NCBI GenBank assembly: GCA_003166955.1
Contig: PMUI01000086.1
Span: 1-64,000 of the forward strand
Source: Acidobacterium sp.
Lineage (GTDB): Bacteria; Acidobacteriota; Terriglobia; Terriglobales; Acidobacteriaceae
Direction: 5' to 3'
Length of the DNA: 64,000 bases
This document shows positions 60,741 to 64,000 of this stretch, piece by piece; position 1 is the first letter of the stretch, and each line of letters opens with the position of its first letter. The position numbers and the translations under genes were made by a program. Below the pieces are notes generated by a model. That model made no database searches. It was not told the origin of the DNA and was given only the letters and a program-made list of their open reading frames with translations.

Positions 60741-62135
60741 ATGACCACAGCGGAGATGGCGGCGGGACGCTGGGCGCGCGCGAGGCGAGTAGCGGCGTTT
60801 GCCGTGGGTGCGCTGGCGATGACCGGGCCGGCGATTCTGAACGGGTATCCGCTTCTGTATCCCGATTCGATGACGTATCTCGAGGATGGGCGGCGCGTGG
60901 CGCGCGCGCTGTTTCTGCACCAGACCTCGGCGTATTACGGAATGCGGTCGCTGCTTTACAGCCTGGTGATTCTGCCGCTGCATCGCAACGTGGATCCATG
61001 GCCGGTGGTTGTACTGCAGGCGCTTTTAACGGCGTGGTTGCTGTGGCTGACGGTACGGTCGATCGCGCGCGGGCATCAGGCTGTGAAGTATGTCGCGACG
61101 GTGGTGGTGCTGAGCGTGGCAACGAGCCTGTCGTGGTATGTGAGCCTGATCATGCCGGACATCCTGGGGCCGGTGTTGTATCTCGCCATCTATTTGCTGG
61201 TGTTCGCGCGGGAGACGCTGGCGCGCTGGGAGAAGTGGGTTCTGGTAGCGGTTGCGTGGTGGGCGGCTGCGTCGCACGCGACGCATTTGATGCTCGGCGT
61301 GGGACTGTGCACTGTGCTGGCGGCGGTGCTGGCGCTGCGGCGGGACTGGCCGAGGATGCGGGGCGTTGCGGAGGCAGCGCTGGCTCTGGTGCTGGCGGTG
61401 GGCGTGCCGATGGCGCTGAACGTGTATCTGTACGGGACGCCGTCGGTGCAGGGGGAGAGTCCGCCGTATCTGACGGCGCGCACGATTGCGGACGGCCCGG
61501 GGCGGTGGTATGCCGAGCGCGATTGCGGGCAGCGGTTCGCGGTGTGCGCTTATGCGGGGCGGTTTCCCGACGACGCGGACGGTTTCCTGTGGGACCCGGC
61601 AGGGATTTATCACATCGCGCCGAAGAGCGTGCAGAAGCAGATGGAGAAGCAGGATGTGGCGTTCGCGCTGGCGGCGGCGCGGCGATATCCGTGGGCGCAG
61701 CTGCGGCGGTCGATGGCCAATTTCCGCGATCAATTGCTGACGTTTGGCGTGGATGATTTCGACCCCAACGACTGGTTGCTGAGCCAGTTCGACACGACGC
61801 TGCCGGGAAGAAAGGCGCAATACGAGAGGACCCGTCAAGCGCGGGATCTGCTGCCAATGGAGGCGTTCACAACGGTGCAGAACTGGGCAGTGCTTGCGGC
61901 GCTGGTGGCCATGGGGATTCTGCTGCCGCTGGTGGGGCGGGTGCACGCGGAGCGGCTGAGGCCGCTGGCTCTGGCGGCGATCACGGCGCTGGTTGTTGTG
62001 GGCAATGCGCTGGTGACGGGGACGATGTCGACGCTCGATGAGCGGCTGCAGAGCCGCGTGGTGTGGCTGCTGCCGCTGGCGGCGGTGATGCTGCTGCTGG
62101 CGTGGATGGATCGGAAGCGGCCATCGAGAGGCTGA
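60741..62135 (+). CDS. Polytopic membrane protein, possible GT-C-type
   Basis: This 464-residue protein starts at an ATG 11 bp after the synthase gene and has about 11 hydrophobic helices. The first loop reads ILNGYPLLYPDSMTYLEDGRR, in the place where GT-C enzymes keep a catalytic Asp, and a long periplasmic segment (about 245-370) contains two Cys (RDCGQRFAVCAYAGRF) that may pair. I do not recognise the family for certain; it may be a sugar transferase or flippase helper. Its tight spacing with the synthase and the GT39-type gene suggests one transcript. Confidence 0.7.
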   Translation: MTTAEMAAGRWARARRVAAFAVGALAMTGPAILNGYPLLYPDSMTYLEDGRRVARALFLHQTSAYYGMRSLLYSLVILPLHRNVDPWPVVVLQALLTAWLLWLTVRSIARGHQAVKYVATVVVLSVATSLSWYVSLIMPDILGPVLYLAIYLLVFARETLARWEKWVLVAVAWWAAASHATHLMLGVGLCTVLAAVLALRRDWPRMRGVAEAALALVLAVGVPMALNVYLYGTPSVQGESPPYLTARTIADGPGRWYAERDCGQRFAVCAYAGRFPDDADGFLWDPAGIYHIAPKSVQKQMEKQDVAFALAAARRYPWAQLRRSMANFRDQLLTFGVDDFDPNDWLLSQFDTTLPGRKAQYERTRQARDLLPMEAFTTVQNWAVLAALVAMGILLPLVGRVHAERLRPLALAAITALVVVGNALVTGTMSTLDERLQSRVVWLLPLAAVMLLLAWMDRKRPSRG

Positions 62136-62184
62136 TCACGAGGGGCTGATAGAGTGGGTTCAGATTTTTTCTTCGGACAGCTCT

Positions 62185-63597
62185 TTGGAAGATTTGCGGA
62201 CGCAGCGGCGCGACAGGCTGATGGTGGCAGCTCTTTTGGCGGCGGGGCTGGCGCTGCGGGTTTTCTTCATTGCGCATGGCGTCTCACAGGATGACGATTC
62301 GGATGTTTACCAAGAGCTGGCGCGGAACTGGTTCCATCATGGCGTGTACGGGTTTTCCGGCGACACCGGGATCGACCCGACGCTGATCCGGCTGCCTGGC
62401 TATCCACTGTTTCTGGGCATTGTGTTCTCGATTTTCGGCGATGGGCACATGCGGACGGTGGAGCTGCTGCAGGCGCTGCTCGATCTGTGTGAATGCTGGC
62501 TGATTTTCGATACGGCGCGACGGGAGGTCTCGCAGCATGCGGGATGGGTGGCGCTGACGCTGGCGATGCTGTGCCCGTTCACAGCAGGGTATGCGGCCAG
62601 CGGGATGACGGAGAGCCTCTCGATCGGGTGCGTGGCGCTGGCGATCTGGTCGACGGCGCGACTGCTGCGTGCCGTGCGAGCCAACCAGAGCACGGTGCTG
62701 CCGATGGCGGGATTGGTCGTCGCGCTGGCGTGTGCCATTCTGCTGCGGCCGGATGGCGTTCTGCTGCCGGCGGCTTTTTGCACGGGTCTGTTCTGGTACG
62801 CGAAGGGACAAGCAGGTGCGGCGCGGGCGCTGCGCCTTGCTGTGCTGGCCGGAGTGCTGGCGGTGCTGCCGTTAGTCCCGTGGACGATCCGGAATTATCG
62901 CGTGTTTCATGTGGTGCAGCCGCTGGCGCCGAGGAACGCGAACAATCCTGTAGAATTTGTGCCGAACGGTTTTCACCGCTGGATGCGCACCTGGTCGATC
63001 GAGTTTGTGAATACCGGAACGGTGGCGTGGAATATGGGGACCGACCCCATCGGCCTCGATGTGATCCCCGCGCGCGCTTGCGACCCGGGCCCCGAGTGTA
63101 CGGAGATGGCAGCGGTGATCGCGGCTTACAACGTGCACAATGCCATCACGCCGGAGCTGGACGCGCGCTTCGGTGCGCTGGCGGATGAGCACATCCGCAG
63201 GCATCCGCTCGAGTATTACGTCGAGATGCCGGTGCTGCGGGTTTTGGATATGTGGCTGCGGCCGCGTACGGAGCTGTTTGACATCGATGTGTTCTGGTGG
63301 CGGATTCACGAGCATCCGCTTGGCAGCGGCATCGCGATCGGGCTGGCTGCGGTGAACCTGGGATATCTGGTGCTGTCGGTGATCGGATTTACAACACACC
63401 GCGTGCCCCTGGCCATCCCGCTGCTGCTGTACGTCCTGCTGCGCTGTATTTTGTTGGGGACCCTGGAGAGTCCCGAGCAGCGATACACCATGGAGGCGTT
63501 TCCGATCCTGTTTCTGGGGGGTGGGTGCGCGCTGGCGGGAAGCGGAGAGGGTCGGAGGCGGCGGGCCATTCTTCGTTCCAATACGGAACCGGGTTAA
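62185..63597 (+). CDS. GT39/PMT-type membrane glycosyltransferase, paralogue
   Basis: This 470-residue polytopic protein shares with the gene at 55761 the blocks ELARNWFHHGVYGFSGDTGIDPTLIRLPGYPLFL, MLCPFTAGYAASGMTESL, LLRPDG and PLVPWTIRNYRVFHVVQPLAPR, plus a similar periplasmic domain with two Cys. It probably transfers sugars from polyprenyl-phosphate carriers. The start is unsure: TTG at 62185 gives a basic N-terminus (RTQRRDR), ATG at 62221 starts directly at the first helix. It is the third gene of the synthase operon. The pair flanking the synthase suggests a duplicated function in polymer decoration. Confidence 0.82.
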   Translation: MEDLRTQRRDRLMVAALLAAGLALRVFFIAHGVSQDDDSDVYQELARNWFHHGVYGFSGDTGIDPTLIRLPGYPLFLGIVFSIFGDGHMRTVELLQALLDLCECWLIFDTARREVSQHAGWVALTLAMLCPFTAGYAASGMTESLSIGCVALAIWSTARLLRAVRANQSTVLPMAGLVVALACAILLRPDGVLLPAAFCTGLFWYAKGQAGAARALRLAVLAGVLAVLPLVPWTIRNYRVFHVVQPLAPRNANNPVEFVPNGFHRWMRTWSIEFVNTGTVAWNMGTDPIGLDVIPARACDPGPECTEMAAVIAAYNVHNAITPELDARFGALADEHIRRHPLEYYVEMPVLRVLDMWLRPRTELFDIDVFWWRIHEHPLGSGIAIGLAAVNLGYLVLSVIGFTTHRVPLAIPLLLYVLLRCILLGTLESPEQRYTMEAFPILFLGGGCALAGSGEGRRRRAILRSNTEPG

Positions 63598-63606
63598 ACT
63601 CCCTGC

Positions 63607-63885
63607 ATGCTCTTCATGGTGGTCGAGTCTTTCCGGCATGGTGACGCGCGCCCGGTGGGCGAGCGATTCCAGCGGCGCGGGCGGATGATGCCCGACGGGC
63701 TGACGTATCACGCGAGCTGGGTGGATCTGGCGGGCCGGAGGTGTTTCCAGATTATGGAGGCGGCCGACGAGGGGCTGCTCCGGGAGTGGATGGGGAACTG
63801 GGACGATCTGGTGGATTTTGAGGTGATTCCGGTAATGACGTCGGTGCAGTTCTGGTCGAAGACCGAATTGGGAGCAGACGCGTAA
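63607..63885 (+). CDS. DUF3303-family small protein
   Basis: This 92-residue protein reads MLFMVVESFRHGDARPVGERFQRRGRMMPDGLTYHASWVDLAG and ends VIPVMTSVQFW, matching the DUF3303 family of small dimeric alpha/beta-barrel-like proteins. Its function is not known. It begins 10 bp after the GT39-type gene, so it is probably the last gene of that transcript. Confidence 0.88.
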   Translation: MLFMVVESFRHGDARPVGERFQRRGRMMPDGLTYHASWVDLAGRRCFQIMEAADEGLLREWMGNWDDLVDFEVIPVMTSVQFWSKTELGADA

Positions 63886-63975
63886 ATCGGGCGCGGTGTT
63901 TCATTGCGCGACTGTGCTCCGGCGGGGCGCTGCCGATAGAATCGTTAGAGCAAACTACCGGAAACTCAGGTGCCC

Positions 63976-64000
63976 ATGTTGACCGTATCGACCACGCCTG
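63976..64000 (+). CDS. Start of a further gene, cut by the window end
   Basis: An ATG at 63976 is followed by eight open codons (MLTVSTTP) to the window edge. CAGG lies 4 bp upstream, a weak ribosome site. Too short to classify; it may not be a gene. Confidence 0.25.

Overview
The window looks like a chromosomal segment of a high-GC member of the Acidobacteriota, most likely family Acidobacteriaceae (Terriglobia). This rests on a PadR regulator next to a MacB/FtsX-type permease of the kind duplicated in acidobacteria, a short PExPT-type C-terminal sorting signal, many secreted peptidases and small secreted proteins of unknown function, and several families of short intergenic repeats. No rRNA, tRNA, transposase, integrase, phage gene or CRISPR array was recognised. 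Family names and genus-level placement come from reading the proteins, not from a database search.

Layout. 0-1.1 kb: no gene, then an array of structured repeats. 1.1-5.5 kb: CDGSH protein, two tandem GT87 glycosyltransferases, an ECF sigma/anti-sigma pair and a divergent CuA-type lipoprotein. 5.5-7.2 kb: a broken ABC permease with its PadR regulator and a two-site operator. 7.4-13.7 kb: a lytic transglycosylase and two secreted peptidases (M13, S10). 13.7-24.3 kb: a zinc-ribbon/SPFH pair, a diguanylate cyclase, Lon, prephenate dehydratase, a small stress pair (lmo0937-like and CsbD), a receiver-domain protein, a chemoreceptor with a sigma-28-like promoter, and a lipoprotein. 24.3-32 kb: a tiny PExPT-type protein, a seven-repeat NHL lipoprotein, a DapA-like aldolase, a STAS protein and small secreted proteins. 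32.0-32.5 kb: a second array of the same structured repeat, inverted relative to the first.

32.6-41 kb: YjbQ, a PagL-like lipid A deacylase and a series of secreted or membrane proteins of unknown function, a peroxiredoxin-like protein and a DinB-fold protein. 41-49 kb: UbiD-family decarboxylase and a tolC-MFP-RND efflux operon. 49.6-53.3 kb: two overlapping gene pairs (GNAT-trmFO and purQ-cpsB-like phosphatase). 53.4-54 kb: a 163-bp MITE-like element at the stop codon of a bacteriohemerythrin that carries an exact 33-bp in-frame duplication. 54-64 kb: an SDR, a lipoprotein and an envelope-polysaccharide region with a GH18-CE4-GT2 three-domain synthase flanked by two related GT39/PMT-type membrane proteins.

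The most notable signals are not single genes. (1) The structured repeat has a stem supported by paired substitutions, and its two arrays face each other across about 31 kb. (2) Short repeats reach into genes: they supply the stop codons of two genes, the N-terminal coding of another, and lie inside the open 5' part of the efflux adaptor gene. (3) The MITE-like element has clear terminal inverted repeats and a TTAG target duplication. (4) The UbiD gene has no ATG, GTG or TTG before its conserved N-terminus and seems to start at CTG. (5) From about 38 kb onward the top strand is G-rich whichever strand is coding, whereas much of 16-31 kb is C-rich.
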